64,000 bases of DNA from Protula sp. h YS-2021 (lineage: Eukaryota; Annelida; Polychaeta; Sabellida; Serpulidae), in contig OX457028.1 of assembly GCA_949752745.1 (NCBI GenBank), positions 7,954,922 to 8,018,921 on the forward strand. Direction: 5' to 3'. The first letter of the stretch is position 1; every line of letters starts with the position of its first letter. Under the pieces are notes generated by a model that saw only the letters and a list, made by a program, of their open reading frames with translations, did no database searches and was not told the origin of the DNA. Both the position numbers and the translations under genes were made by a program. Of this stretch, positions 24,465 through 38,399 are shown piece by piece.

Positions 24465-26344
24465 CAATGCCTCAACTCTTCTAAACCATAATAAATAGGT
24501 GTTGATTTCTTACTGCACCGAAGATAGCGACTCTTACGATACGCTCTGTCAAGTTGAATCAGGGCCTGACCCAAATGCTGTCGCAGGATATGCTACCCAG
24601 GACGCCGTAAATACGCCGGGTTTCGCGTCAGTTATATTTCTCACATATTCGTGCTTTACCAGAGATATTAGAGACAAAGCGTCAGGACAATAATTTCGAG
24701 AACGTTTTATCCCACTGGCAAGCCAGCACTGCAACCTTGTTGCGCAATGTTGAGACGGATAATTTTATAAGGCAAAGGGGAGGATGCTTTGTTCCTCTAC
24801 GGCAATTCGATCTGTTGTGTACAACACCTTTTTACTCTACAGAGAGAATGGGGATTCATCGAAAATAGTATTCATAAATATGAGGAAGTACGTTTTAAAA
24901 TATCCATCCGCTTGGTGTTCATACAACAAAGATAGATCTGTCAAAATACGTTTAAAAATATCCATCCGCTTGGTGTCCATACATCAAAGATAGATCTGTC
25001 ACGGGTCATCTGTCTTGTAACAACAGAGGGGTGGGAGTGTTGGGGATGGCTTTGGCCTGGCTTTTTTATAATAAAATGAAAAAAAATATATGCTTTGGCT
25101 TTGGACTGATTTTGCGATTATGATATCACAATAGGCACAACGCGCCGCATGCTCAACAGATTTACATAAATATTCGTTATTTTTAGATTTTAATGACGAA
25201 TAAAGGCACTTTTAATTTTAAGAGTCCAAAATGCAAAAGATTCACTGAAATGCGCCTGAATAGCACAGAATTAGCTTTTTAAACTTTCGTTGCAGTGCAT
25301 TTGGTCATTGGTTGATATAACAATCTGTAAAAGATTCTGTCGCAGTGGGGCTGTGTGGTATTAGTGTGGTCTTTGTGAAATTGCAATTATTATTACTGCT
25401 TTGGGCGTTCAAAATTGCAATTACATATTTCTTATTTGACTTCAATAATTTCGTCTTAAGATACTTTATACTTTTGTTTTGGAATCAGGCTGCTTTGTAA
25501 GATGCTATTGGAATAATTCAGCAGTAAATCTTCTTTGTTTTCAGTATCCATCATTCAATCAAACAGAAATATGAGGCTGCTAAAAATATTTGGCAGATTG
25601 TAAACCCTTTGTATAATCCCATTACACATTGTAGCAGATTTCTTAACGAAAAACTGAAATCATTACAGAGAAAAATACTCCCGTGAAGTACAACTGATAA
25701 GTGTGGGCATAAAGTAATGACAACTGAAATACTAATTTAATCCAGTCGGAGTCCAAAGTACGTGCATTAAACATGTAAAATCTGCATTAAACATGTAAAA
25801 CCTCGACACCCATGGAACAAAAAAATTGTAGCTCCCCACAGTGAAATTATAGCCCAGAGTAATTTATCGAGTTCAAATGGTTGACGCCAATGGGGTAACA
25901 GTTTGTGAAAAGTCAAATCAAGACCAATGAACCATTATGATTTAAAATTATACACAACAAAAAACAATGCGCAAATGAACACTGAAGCCAAACTGAATTC
26001 ACTAGAATTTTCAGTAACTATACAGCATTACTGAGTCAACCAGTGATTTTAAAATGTGATTGAAATTTTCGGTGACTTGTTACTTGCTGCACAGATGTGG
26101 AACAAATTTTATTTATAATATTAATCTGCTTATCAAATGAAAATTACTGTTTGATTTATTTGGATTTTTTAAAACTTGTTGCTCTGTCAGTTGTATGAAA
26201 ACATCGAGAAGAATTATCCTCGTGATTTCTGTTGGGATGAGTTTCTTCTTTGTATTCAGTTAAGACCAAGCATTAAATTATTTTACTGTTCGCCAGAAAA
26301 GTAAATAAAATAAATTTGAAATCAAATAAACACATTTTTGATTT
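24465..26344. other. AT-rich intergenic sequence with a small tandem duplication
   Basis: No supportable gene. Around 24885-25000 a ~65-bp unit containing ATATCCATCCGCTTGGTGT and AAAGATAGATCTGTCA is tandemly duplicated with a few changes. ATTAAACATGTAAAA is repeated near 25770-25800. Confidence 0.5.
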
Positions 26345-27700
26345 AAAAAATATCGGCTTGTAGAGTACGAAGCCATCACTATAGATTTCCAATGTATTTC
26401 GCTTTGGTTATCGCGATCCATAATAATAAAAATTTTGTGGAACAACTAGCACCACATGGGTCAACATATCAGGCGCCCTGTTGCTTTGTTTACAAAACTT
26501 GTAAACCAAACGACCAATCAGCGTCTGTGCAGTTCCTGTCATGCGATCGAAACATTTCCAACTTATCGCGATCCGAGTAACAGGAGATTTTTCTCCGATA
26601 ACATTTTAATAAAAATGACGGATCAAAATCAAGGTAAATGCATACTTCTGGGTATTATTTATCTTGGATATTATTTTTACGTATACTGTAAGTTTTATCT
26701 TGTTTGATGTTCGTTTTTAACTAGTTTGGTGATTTTGCTGGTTCCTATACGTGATAGTTCTGGGTTTTGTCAGGCCGGCATTCGTTTGGTAAATGCTTCC
26801 CTGCCATCAAGAACCTAGTGTAGGTTATGTGTAATAGACAGTGAGATGGTTTCTTGGCGATTTTCTCGGTTTTCATTTCAAGGGTTTCCCTCATCGTCAG
26901 CAAAAGGTTGTAATTGGGTTGACTCTGTAAACAGGAAAGTTCTGCTTTCCATCGTCCTTCTTCTCTTAGGCTCTTGGTGCATTGTAGGGCTGGGGACATG
27001 CAGTTTCTACAGCTTAGGAGGCTTGTGCTTCCATGGGCTTGAGGCTGCAGCAACTTCCTTTTCGGAGGAGTTGCACACACTGTATCTTTCTGCTGATAGT
27101 CACCAACAGTTTAGTGTGGTGACGGTTTATTGGGTAGTGTAGCCGCCTCTGTCCACAATCGGTGGGGAATCGATCATGTGGTCGTCACAGCGACGTCGTA
27201 CCTGTAGCGGGCACGACGACTCGACACTGTGACGGGTCGTCGCAATACTAGTATAGTGTAAGCATCGATCACGTGTCATGGTACCAGGTTAGCAGGGGAT
27301 TTTTCCCTTGCAGTCTGTTTTTTTCGTGTTTATTACAACCCATGGCAGTGACGGGTAGCACTAAAGACGGTTTAGACTTGATGCGAGTAGCGCAGACAGC
27401 AGTTTTTCTCACCCTGACTCGTAGCAATGACGACCAGTTCAACTGGTAGGTAGCTGTTGTCATGGATCATATTTTCGGCGACTTGCTCTTGCTACGGGTC
27501 GTGTTTGCAGCGACTCGTTGTTATCACGAGTCGTGTTTGCGGCAACTCGCTGTTGTCACCGGTCGCGTTTGCACCGGCTCGCTCTCGCAGCGACTCGCTG
27601 GTGCAGCGACTCGTGTTCTTGAAGGATCGAACATGTGTCGAGTCACTGCTCGAGAGAAGCATGACTACAACAAGGTAATTCTACAAGCAACTATGGCTTA
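26345..27700 (+). repeat. DIRS-cluster terminal sequence, left inverted copy
   Basis: It begins near GTAGAGTACGAAGCCATCAC and ends in a GACTCG-rich minisatellite (about 27470-27640). Most of it is matched, in reverse complement and with considerable divergence, by 42170-43790. Examples are the AGGAGATTTTTCTCCG segment (26581 versus 43515), the GGCATTCGTT segment (26771 versus ~43360) and the GTGTAAGCATYGATCACGTGTCATGGTA segment (27257 versus ~42850). Inverted terminal sequences fit DIRS-type elements. Confidence 0.65.
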
Positions 27701-27959
27701 AGTTATGCTTACTTTTAACTGAATTGGGTTATGGTTTTGTGCGGAGGTCGATAATGCCACCAGGCGGTACTTTCACACAACTCGTGTATGCGACGACTTG
27801 ATCAGGTGACACTTGCTGCAGTGGCGGGTATCGGCATTAGGATAACCTTATGCTTTGTTTTTAAAGCAGTTTTATTGATATCATAGGAACCTTTTTTATC
27901 TCTTATTATTAATATAGCTTGTTTTATAGATTGTTGCCAGTGACTATTGTATACTTATG

Positions 27960-30900
27960 ATGTTGCTTTGGTTCTAGATTTGCTGACAATCCAGGAGTAC
28001 TGCGCTCAAATCAAGCGTGCCGGTGACCCGCATTCATGGTGTAATGCCTGCCTGTGTCATTGGGGATAAAACCGTGCACATTGGACAACCGATGCGACCA
28101 GTGTACACATTTAGACAATTCCGCCTTTCCTTCTTGCTACAGCAGCAGGAGACGTCCAGGGTCAAGGTAAAAGGTTGTAAGCGTTTTAGAAGTGACAAGT
28201 CGCCTGCATCGACTTATACGCTGTCGCCGATTACGCTTTCCTGCTGCGCTCAAATCGAATACAAATACACAGGAGTTGACGCAACCGAGGAAACTCAGCC
28301 TTAAAGCGCTTCCGCTGAAGCTCGCGGAATCTGATGTATCGACAACGGGTGTTTACATTGTGGATCCCGCTCTTGTGGATGTGACGTCGTCCATGTGACT
28401 TCTGTTGTGACTGCGACGCCTGCTTTGCAAGGCCCCATTCAATCGGTGTTACACGTTCCGTTAATCAATGCTCTCACGCTGGAGACGAATGCAGTTTCTC
28501 ACGAAGGGCCTGTACAACAGCGACCTACTACTACAGAGTTGGATTTAAACATTTCTGCCGCTGTCAAACATCTTCCCCGCGAAAGCAAGAACTGTCACGC
28601 TTTAATTCTCAATATGCATCCTGACACTTTAGACACGCCTCAGACGAGGAACTCAAGATGTTACGCAGTCTCACATCTAAGTCAGAGTCGGTGGCGTCGG
28701 CAACATCACCCCTCAATGCAGTCAGTTCGGCCACTTTTACGACAGAGCCACCACCGTTCATTCCCCTCATGGCCCTACACAGCCACTGACGGGCAGTGCA
28801 CATCGGATACGGCGACATTCCATTTATGTGTCTTCTTCCTCCTCCTCCTCAGCAGACAATTCGTCGTCCGGGGAAGAGCAACCTGTGATAGTCAGTGATA
28901 ATGAACAGATTCAAACACATTTCACTCCGGGTGCCGGGAGTAATATATCGTTGTCGCCGGTTAAAACTACGGTATCACAGCCCGTTCTGCCTGTATCTAT
29001 CTAAGCTGCATCGGTAACTACTGCGCACCCCGTGCAGTACACACCTTACAACAGGACTACAAACCCTTTAGGCCAGTGCGCACTGTCACGCCCTCAGGTG
29101 TTGAGATGAATGGGAGGAGGCGTCGACTATCGAACTTTCGGCAACAGACTTTATTTTAAAGACATTCTAAAATTCACTGCCCATAACTCGTCTATCTCGC
29201 TGACGACATTCTTTTTCTTTGCGGCTAAATCTCAAGCCACCGCCACAGGACGATTTCTTGGGCTTGCCCAAGCTCCCTGTGTGTCAAACGTTTTACAGGT
29301 GCGGATGCAGGAATTGCACTCATTACAGGAGGCTCGTCCATTACACTGATCACGGTTACTGCCTTCAAATGTGTTGCATGTGATGGGATTTTGTCAATTC
29401 AGTCACTTACATATCACAGAGAATGGCACCGTGGGTTTTGAAAATCAATTCTGATTCCAGTATACCGTTAGTGGAACGTGGCAGTCGATAGTTGGAGGAG
29501 GTCTCCATGTAAAGCTTGCGCATGCCGTGCTGCAAAGAAGCCGCGCTACAGGCCTTGAGAAAGTTCGTCGACCCCGGTGTCAACGCGTTATTCGATCGTG
29601 TGTTCGAATCTGTGGTAGCCACATCCTCAGATTTGCTCAAGTTAAACACATATCTGCTGCCGTCTCTTGTGGTTCTCTTGTGGATCATGTTTTACCGCAC
29701 TCCAATGTCAGTGCAGAGGATGCAAGGCACCTATTGATGGGCAGTCAGATTTATTCATTCCGAAGTTGCTGAAACACGTGATTGAAGCGGCACGGGTGAA
29801 ATCTCAAGACGCGCAAGGTTTTAACTCAACGCACCCCTAAAATAAAAAGCAGCAATACTCGATCCTCCCTCAGACACCAACGCCGAAGAAGAGGCCGGGT
29901 TCACCGCCAGTAACGACGCCCCAGGCAAAAAAACATAAGGTGGACATGAAAAAGCAGGCTGCCACTCCTAAGAAGAGGTAGCAACCAATTAAAGTATCAG
30001 GCACTGATCGCTCGACGAATTGTTTGATCAGTTTCGCAAATCCAACGTAAATGTGCCAGTAGATTGAAGAAATTTTGGCGGGCTTGGCAAGCGCCAGGAG
30101 CTCCCAAAAACATAAACGGGTGGTTACGCTCGGGGTACCCCTTACCGCTTGCAAGAAACAGGTCAGGTTGTCAAATCCTTCTATCGCTTGTTAAACTTCT
30201 CATTTTTTCTTTGGCCACAACGTACGTACACGAACCAGAGAAGCAGCTTGCGTTGCAAACAATGGTTCAAGATCTGATAGAAAAGAAAGCAATAGAAAAG
30301 ATACCTACAGGCACTCGGCGTTTTCCAGTCGGGTGTTTTTTGTTCCAAAAAAGGAAGGAAAATTGGCGTCTTGTCATAGACTTGTCGCATGTCAATCAGT
30401 TCCTGCATCTCATCTCATTCACGATGGACACTCCACAATTGATGAAATCCACTCTAAATCAGGGCATTTGGCTATATCAGTGGACCTGTCCGATGCATAT
30501 TTACACATTCCGATGCACGATGCATCGCGTCGGTTTCTCGTCTTTAGGATAATGGATCAGAATTATTGGCTTTTCCCTACCATTCGGTTTGTCAACTGCA
30601 CCGTTTGTGTTCAACCAGGTGATGAAGGTGGTCAAGCGTTGGAGTAGGCAAGTAGATTTGCTTCTGTTCCAGTATCTCGACCATTGATTGTTGGTGAAAT
30701 CGAGCAGGCGGCTCCTGTTAACTCAGTAAAATATGCTGGTGGACCGACGCAAGGTTCTGTTTTTGTTGGTCAATCGCAGGAAATCGGAATTGGTTCTAAA
30801 TCAGAAGATAGGGGTTTTGGAAGAATGTTTAGATTTTGTTAGATCTTTTCCCACACAAAGTCCAATCCAAAAAATTATGTCTCTTGTTGCCCGTGTCGTG

Positions 30901-31980
30901 TCTACATCCATGCCTCGGGTGTCCCAAAGAAAGTCACTTCTAGGTGGAACTGGGCAGGTGTCATTTCCGGGAATTTCAGCGTATTGTCTTTTAGGCAGTG
31001 CATCGAGGCAGGTTGCTGGGTCATCGGAAACGGCTTTCCTTGTTAGCTGTCAGGGATCTAGACTGGTGGTCGTGCCAACTAAATCTTTTGATCGGTGTGC
31101 CCTTTTCTCTCCTAGTCCTATTGAGGCAGGCCCAGACAGACGTCCCTTAAAACGGGTGGGGTTTCTTTTTCCAGGACCAAACGTGGAAGGGTTGCTGGTC
31201 GATTCACGAACGGCTGTTGCATATCAATGTGCTGGAAATGAAGGCGGTTTTGATAGCCTGTCAAACTCTGTGGAAATTTTTAAACAGTCACGTGGTGCAG
31301 TTTCTCATAGACAATAAGAAGATGGCGTCCAAGCAGGGCGCTCGCGCACACCGACGTTTTCTCGTCTCGCCAAGCAGGTTCTGCTGGTTGCTCGAGACTG
31401 TTTTCTATTCAACCATCTCACATTGCAGGAAGTCTGAATGTTCTCGTGGATTTATAGTCTCAGATGGGCCAGGCTGCTATCAGCGAGAGAGTTCGCGGAT
31501 TACAAGGTTCACTGAATTGCGTCGCGATCTCCGTGGGGCCCACCTCATGTCGATGTGTTTGCCAATCGTATCAACCGTCGTCTTCCGGTGTACGTGTCTC
31601 TGTGTCCGGATGCGGCGGCAATAGCGATCGATGCTTTGATCTGCCAAAGCTTGTTTGCTTTCCCACCGTCGTCTCTCTTGAAGATTCTCACGAAGATTTG
31701 GCACGATCGGCCCCGTCATCTTCTGCTGCTGGCCTCCGATCTTCCAGAACTGTCCTGGTTTCCTTTGTTGATGCGGTTACCCTGCTTCATGAGTCTTCCA
31801 ATTCTCCTGGAGTATGACACTGTGTCAACCTGTGTGGGAACATTGTCATCCAAATCCTCAGTTGTTTCAACTCAAACTTTGGTGCCTAAGTTTTCTTTCC
31901 TGAAATCCAAGGATTTCTCTCAGCGAGTAATGCAGAGAATTGAAAGAATTTACAAAGACTCCACAAACAAAATGTCCTAG
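27960..31980 (+). mobile_element. DIRS-like retrotransposon copy A, decayed
   Basis: In order on the plus strand: a gag-like start with KRAGDPHSWCNACL (about 28010-28055); a Ser/Thr-rich region with many breaks; a reverse transcriptase whose DLSDAYLHIPMHDASRRF motif lies near 30485-30540; an RNase H-like LEMKAVLIA...VVQFLIDN segment (about 31225-31320); and the beginning of a tyrosine-recombinase-type ORF (VPKFSFLKSK, about 31880-31910), ending near 31980. Multiple stops and frameshifts separate these blocks. The second catalytic Asp of the YxDD site is replaced by His and the next codon is TGA (30685-30687). Order gag-RT-RH-YR and sequence style identify DIRS1-like elements. Confidence 0.75.
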
Positions 31981-32825
31981 TCACATCGGCAAGTCATAGT
32001 GTCTTGACGGGGAAACATACTCAAACTGAATAAAAAAATGGATGCTGCTTATCTAAAAATGTTCAAAACTCGCCAAAATATAGACTACATTCTTCAGTCT
32101 TATTTTCAGTAAATGTTGTTTCACATAATTTTGACAGGGATATAATGTATGTATGAAGTATGTAGAAAAGTGAGCATTTAGATTAAATTGGATTGTCAAA
32201 CATGTGTAAATCTATAAATTTGTGGATATAAAATTCTTTTCTTTTCTCACAGATTTATACTTTTAGAGTATTGACTAAACAAGTCAATCAATGATAACTA
32301 TATATTAATTTTCAATACATCTTTTTCGTAAAAGTCTCAGCAACAAGAATCAAGATTCTTAATAACACTTTTTATCACAATTTATTCGCCAGGCAATTTT
32401 ACCGGACTCTCACAGAAAATTATCGTATATTATGTCGTACATTGTGTACAAATTTAATGCAAATTTATGTTTTGCCTAAATCCTCTTTTCAACTTTGTCT
32501 AAGTTCCTTTACTAATAGGCCAGATATACTACTTGTAAACAGACAGTTTAGAATTTATTATATCCTCTTATGTGGAAATGAATGCAAAATTAATAAAAGG
32601 TTATCAGTTAATATGCGTAAACTTTAATTAACTAATAAACCAACATATATAAAATGAATATGACATCTGCAATCATAAAATTAGAACAGTAACTGCAAAT
32701 TTTCAGAGTAAATAGTGAAGATATGTTATTTGTTGGCAATGCAAGATATCGCGGTCAGACTTTGTTGTTAGCTGAACGTAATACATATTCCTGCAGATAT
32801 TGGTGATTTCGGATTAACTGTATAA
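31981..32825. other. AT-rich intergenic, no supportable gene
   Basis: Very AT-rich sequence with only short random frames, between DIRS copy A and a family-related inverted-repeat element. Confidence 0.5.
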
Positions 32826-33180
32826 CTGAAGGATTTCATTTCTTAACACTCATTTCTATGAGTAAAATATCTTGTAGGCGTAGAAGCCATCACTATGGGT
32901 TTTTCAATGTGTTTCACAGTGGTTATTACAATCCATAATAATGCAAATTTCTTTGTAACAAACAGCACCATATTTTTTACCCTTAACAAGTGCCCTGCTG
33001 TTATATTTACAATACTTGTCAACCAACCGACCAATCAGCGTCGGTGCAGTCTATGTCATGTGATCGAAGCACACCCAACGCACCAGACGATCCCAATTGA
33101 TGGGAAGGTGGGTGGGTACAATTCGAGTGATGGCTTCTACGTCTACATAAAAATGAGTATTAAGAAATGAAATACTTCAG
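32826..33180. mobile_element. Short inverted-repeat element derived from the DIRS terminal sequence
   Basis: It starts CTGAAG and ends CTTCAG. The arms (32826-32900 and 33124-33180) match as inverted repeats through TTTCATTTCTTAA and GTAGAAGCCATCACT. The interior resembles the left DIRS terminal sequence at 26356-26560 (ATCCATAATAAT, CCAACCGACCAATCAGCGTC). The same arm also occurs at 42050-42118, at the end of copy C. It looks like a solo-terminal or MITE-like derivative. No target duplication is evident. Confidence 0.6.
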
Positions 33181-34090
33181 TTTAATTCAAGCTGGACCAT
33201 CCATATATACAAACTGGCACGTGCTAATGCCCCCCTCTTTTTCACAAGAGAGGTACACACACAAAAACAGGTGAACCTAAAGTCACCGTATGTGCCGACC
33301 CATCACAGCAGCGTGTTACACCATGTGCAAAACCGTGTCTAAAATCCGACCATGGTATAAGATGCCACTGTGGCAGGTCGCCACAGCAAGCGTCCCATGA
33401 TCGACATAGTTACATGTTATCGCTGCCGGTCCAGGTAGTGCCTTACACCCAGACTCTATTAGCTGCCTTCTTCTTTTTGTACGGCTTTTTCAACCAGACT
33501 GCTGGGAAGTCCACCTAGAAGGAGCTCCATTATGAATCACTGATTCAGCAGCAACAAACGGACCAAGACTATGCAAATGATTCAACGCATCGCTCGTATA
33601 TTCTTGCGAATAGTGACTAATAAAGTGTTAGAAGAGGCCCAGTAGCCAACCCATAACACTTCGCACATCGACAAACCACAAGCATTACTTAAAGATTGCG
33701 CTACAAGTCTAATCTGGTGAGCTTTAATTGACAATTGCATTTGAGTTACATCTTCAGATTCCCTAATTATATCATCATACGCTAACAGAATGGTTTTCTT
33801 GATATAATTAGATATAGACGCTTTGAAAAGAAATATTGTGATACTACGCATAAAAAATATAAATAGACACTATAATGTGCCGCGATAAGTACTTGATCGT
33901 TTTCTATAGGCGTGTAGTAGGAGACGGGACATAATGACGCTGTGTCGACACAGCCACGTGACCTTACACTCAGCATGGTTGATATCACAATCTGTTGAAA
34001 TGTACCTAAGCCCTTTGTCGTAATGTGCGCATTGCCAAAAAAGACGACAATGCTTTTAGAACCACCGCCTCCTATGAACCATGGACTTGA
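33181..34090. other. Intergenic, no supportable gene
   Basis: Mixed sequence with no convincing coding or repeat signal before the 3' end of DIRS copy B. Confidence 0.45.
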
Positions 34091-37000
34091 CTAGTAGAGT
34101 TCTACAAAGCATGTATTTCGCAGCGGCGCTTGTCAGACGCCAGTGGCACGAGAAATACGCACTTCAAGGTGAGTAACTTGTCTGAAATAATAGAGTGATA
34201 GAAAAGTGGAGGTGTGAGATGTTTCAAAAGCAGTGACAAATCCCAAGGCATCGCTGTCCTGTCAGGAAAACGACGTTTTAGCCGAAACGACCTGATCAAG
34301 TCCAACAATACATCACATGAGGACAAATCAAAACCCGATGCACGCTTCAAAAGAAAACAAAAGAAACGTGAAAGCGGAACGATATGTCATAATCGACTGT
34401 CACCTTCCTTACTTCGAACAAGTACAGGAAAAAATCGGCCACTGCGACCGCCGTCGCTGCCACAGGATCGACACCGCTATCGAGGCACCATGACTCGAAA
34501 AGTCGCCAGTGTGACAAGTAAACCTTATTCGTGGAATCTCTGTGGATCTTATACATTCTCATTATCACTCTTCGAGAAAAACCCTTGGACCTTAAGAAGA
34601 AAAACTTATTCACCAAAGTTTCAGTCGAAACAACTGAAGATTTGGATGATAATGATCCCAGTAAGGTTGACACAGACTGCTAAATTCCAGTCGAATTGGA
34701 AGACTCATGGCGCTCAGTAACTGCATCAACAAAGGAAACCAAGGCAGTTTTGGAAGATCGAGAGCTACTAACAATAAACGGCTCGGCCTCGCGTACCAAA
34801 TCTTTACCAGAACTTTCATCATCAGGGACGAGGTGGTAACGCAAACAGCATTCCTATCGGTCATTTACACGGTAACGCGGCGATCGCTAATGCTGCTTGG
34901 TCCGGACATAGAGAAATGCATACCGGAAGACGATGGTTGAGACGATTGGCAAAGACATCGACCTGGGGTGGACCCCACGGCGATTGTGTTGCAATCCGTT
35001 GAAACTTGTAGTCTACTCAAGCCCACTCCTCGGCCATCCGAGAAGCTAAATGGGCCAGAACATTGAGGCTGCCTGCAATGTGTGGTGGTTGAATGAAAAA
35101 ACCACAGTCGCAAGCATGCACTAGGATCTCTTTGGTGAGAGGAGACAACATCGGTGAACGACTGCCGCCCTGCTTGGACAAATAAGACACAACTGTCTGA
35201 TTGTTTATCAAAAACCGAACCAGTGCCCGATGAGAAACTTGGCTAGAGTTTGACAGGCAACCAAGACCGCCTTCATCTCCAATACATTGATATGCAAACC
35301 TCGTTTGTGAATCGACCATTGGCCCTTGCACATGTGTCTCTGGAAAAAGAATCCCCAACCGTTGCAAGATGAATTTGTCTGTAAGGGGCAAGAAGAGAGA
35401 AGGGACCATCGTGCGACAGACGAGTTGACACGACCAAAACTGTCTCCTCTGAGCTTGGATCAAATCTGAGTTACCGCGATTAACCAACAGACCCAGGATA
35501 TCCCCCTGTTTCAGTGCTGCATCTGAGTTAAGAGAATTTGCCTGTCCTCGCTGACCAACAAGCATTCGTCGAGATATTGGAAGATTTACAACCCTACCCG
35601 ACAATCCAGCACTTGACCACCTTCATGACCTGGGTAAACACAAGTGATGCTGCCGACAAACTGAACGGCAGGGCGAGAAACCAATAGTTCTGATCCCTAT
35701 CCAGAAGGTAAAAAAACGACTCTTCGTGCACCGGAATGTGTAAGTATGCATCGGACAGGTCCACTAGAGTAACCCATATACCCCATTTAGCATGGATTTG
35801 ATCAACTGCGCAGTTTCCATATTGAAGGATTATAGATGTACAAATTGATTGAGATGACAAGACGCTAATTTTCCGACTTTTATAGCGAAAAAGATCCAAC
35901 TGAAAAGCCATTGAGTGCCGGGCATCTTTTCTATGGCTTTTCTTTATGATCAGATCTTGAAGCATTGTTTACAAAAGCCAGTTGTTTTACTGATTGATGC
36001 TCGTACGACGTGACCAAAGAAGGACTGGGATGCTCTGTCAGCGGTGTAAAGATCTAATGATCCGACCTGTCTCTTGCAAACGGTAAAGGTGGACCCCTAA
36101 CACAACCAGCGAACTATGTTTTCGGGAGCTCCTAACGCCTGCAAAGCTTGTTAAAAACTCTTTAGCCTTCCACCCACAGGCACATTTACGTTCCATTTGT
36201 AGAATGGATAAGCCAATTCTTCACAGAAACCTACAGTATCTGGTAGAGATCGACGTGCGATATGTGCCGGATACTTTGATTGGTTGCTTCTTCTGCTTAG
36301 GAGTGGTAGTCTGCTTTTTAGTCTATCTTTTGTTTCGTGAGTTGTGGCGTCGACACCAACACTGGACCTGGTCTCTTTTTCGGCGTACCCGTCGAAGAAT
36401 AGTCGAATGTCGCTGCTTCGGCTTACTGTCATGCGGCGTAAGCGCTTTACACATCAATGCATCCTGCGATTTGATACGCGCAGGCTCAATGACGTTCTTC
36501 AATATTTGCGGAGGAAACAAGTCGGATTGTCCATCAATAGGAGCAAACGGCAGCTTTCGTGCATCCTCTGCACTGACTTTCGAGTGCGACAATAGTTTAT
36601 CTCACCCAAGAACTACGAGCGATGTGAGCACATATGCATTTAGTTTCAGTAAATCCAATGGAGCTGAAACAACGGAGTTCAAAACGACAAACTTCCTCTA
36701 CGCTTTTTATGCGGCATCTTGAGAGCGACCGTATCCTCTAAATATCTGCAATCCCGTTCAACTAGGAGCACACTCGATTCCGAGTTTACGTTCGGAAGCT
36801 ACGGGTCGAGTCGAGTCGAGTCGAGCCCTAACATGTAAAACGATAGTAAGTGAGACCAGTGGCGCGGACGAACATCCTGTAATATCTGTAACTCGTCCAT
36901 CCTGGCTTGTAACACGTTAGAAACACAGGAAGCCTTAGATAATACATAAAGTCCTCAAACGATTGCGGCTGTGACTTGGCCGAGAAGCAAAAAGACGGTT

Positions 37001-37690
37001 GAGTAACCTGTGCTTTTGACGTTGTGATCAAGGGAGACAAGTTGCCCGCAACAAACTTGATAATTTCTTTAAAGGGAATGTCCGCTGTCGAAGCCTCCTT
37101 CCGTTCATCTGGTAAAACCTCCACACCTGGAGGAGTATGGCTGCATAAGACGTTTGTAGTCCTCCGATGCCATGACCCGTGGCGAGGCGTGGCAAAGCCC
37201 AGAATAAGACAGCGTCGAACATACAGACTGAGTAATCACCAGAGGAACAGGGCGCGCGGCCGTAGTTGCTACGGGTGACGACAGGTAAACTAGTTGCGAC
37301 AAAATCTGTGAGAAGACTTGGAATGTTTTCCTCTTCACAAAACAATGAATTGTCAGTTGATGAAGATGAAGAGGATGCATAAATAGAATGTTTCCGTACG
37401 CGACGTGTATCACCCGTCAATGGTTGTGTATAGCGGGAGTAGCAGTCACAACGCGAGTTCCTATGGAAGATGTCACATCGACTTGTCCCGGATCAACGAA
37501 GTACATGCCCGGCGTAGTATCCCATATAGACCTGACTTTAAGTTTCATGGGTTGTCCCGATCTATCTCCTTCAACATCTGATCTGTCCGCAGTCGACAAT
37601 ACCATAGGAGAAGCGTATTGTATAGAGGCAGAAGACTTGGCACCCTTAGACCGCTTGCGACCCTTTGCTTGAACTCTCGTATTCTCCTGA
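34090..37690 (-). mobile_element. DIRS-like retrotransposon copy B, decayed, inverted
   Basis: Read on the minus strand it has a broken gag-like region (about 37690-36200), reverse transcriptase with DLSDAYLHIPVH (about 35750) and a YLDE active-site relic near 35580, an RNase H-like segment ending in HIAGSLNVLAHLAS (about 35040-35240), and the best-preserved tyrosine recombinase start. The latter has the N-terminal helical domain with YLSHWRLFESWC and DPVAATAVAVADFFLYLFE (about 34430-34530), then PWDLSLLLKHLTPP and ASDKRRCEIHAL (about 34105-34240), which contains the first catalytic Arg region. The recombinase stops there and its remaining catalytic part is missing. Confidence 0.75.
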
Positions 37691-38340
37691 ATGTACTGTT
37701 CACGGTTTGTGCTTGTAGCGACCTGCTGTGTTCACAAGTCGTGTCTGCGTCGACCTGCTGTGTGCATAGGTTGTGGTTGTAGCAATTCCAAAAGATCACG
37801 GTCCGTGTTTGTGACCACTCCCTGTGTTCTGAACACATGTTTGCAACGACTCACTGTGTTCAGGGGTCGTGTTTAGAGCGACTCGATGTGCTCACGAGTC
37901 GTGTTTGCGACAGCTTTTTGCGCTTCTTGAGACGTGATTGCAGCGACTCGCTTTCATCACGTGCCGTCGATGTGGCGACTCGCTGTGATCGCGGGTCGTG
38001 TTTGTCACGGCTCTTGGTGTTCCGGGGTTGTGTGTGCAGAGACTTGTGTTTGTGGCGACTCGCTATGCGCACGAGTCGTGTCTGCGATGGCTTGCATGTT
38101 CACGGTCGTGTTTGCAGCGTCTCGCTGTGTTCAGGGGTCGTCTTTACGGCATCTTGCTGTACGCACCAGTGCTGTTGACGGCAATTTGCCGCGCTAAAAA
38201 CATACAATACGAAGGGAATTTGTGGCCACAGTGACTTGTTGCAGTGTCTAATGCCTTTCGTTGTACGTGACTGCAACGGGTTGCCACGCCACGGGGGTCG
38301 CGTTTGCAGCGACTCGGTCACGTTGCACACGTTGCACTGT
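37690..38340. repeat. GACTCG-rich minisatellite between two head-to-head DIRS copies
   Basis: Irregular ~30-bp units built on GTCGTGTTTGCAGCGACTCGCTGTG. The same family occurs at 27470-27640 and, inverted, at 42200-42700, so it belongs to the DIRS 5'/terminal region. Here it lies between the 5' ends of copies B (leftward) and C (rightward). Confidence 0.7.
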
Positions 38341-38399
38341 TGGGTTAGCAGTGTTTCCTTGTGTTTTACAATGTGTGCATTGTTTTTAAAACAGTTTTA

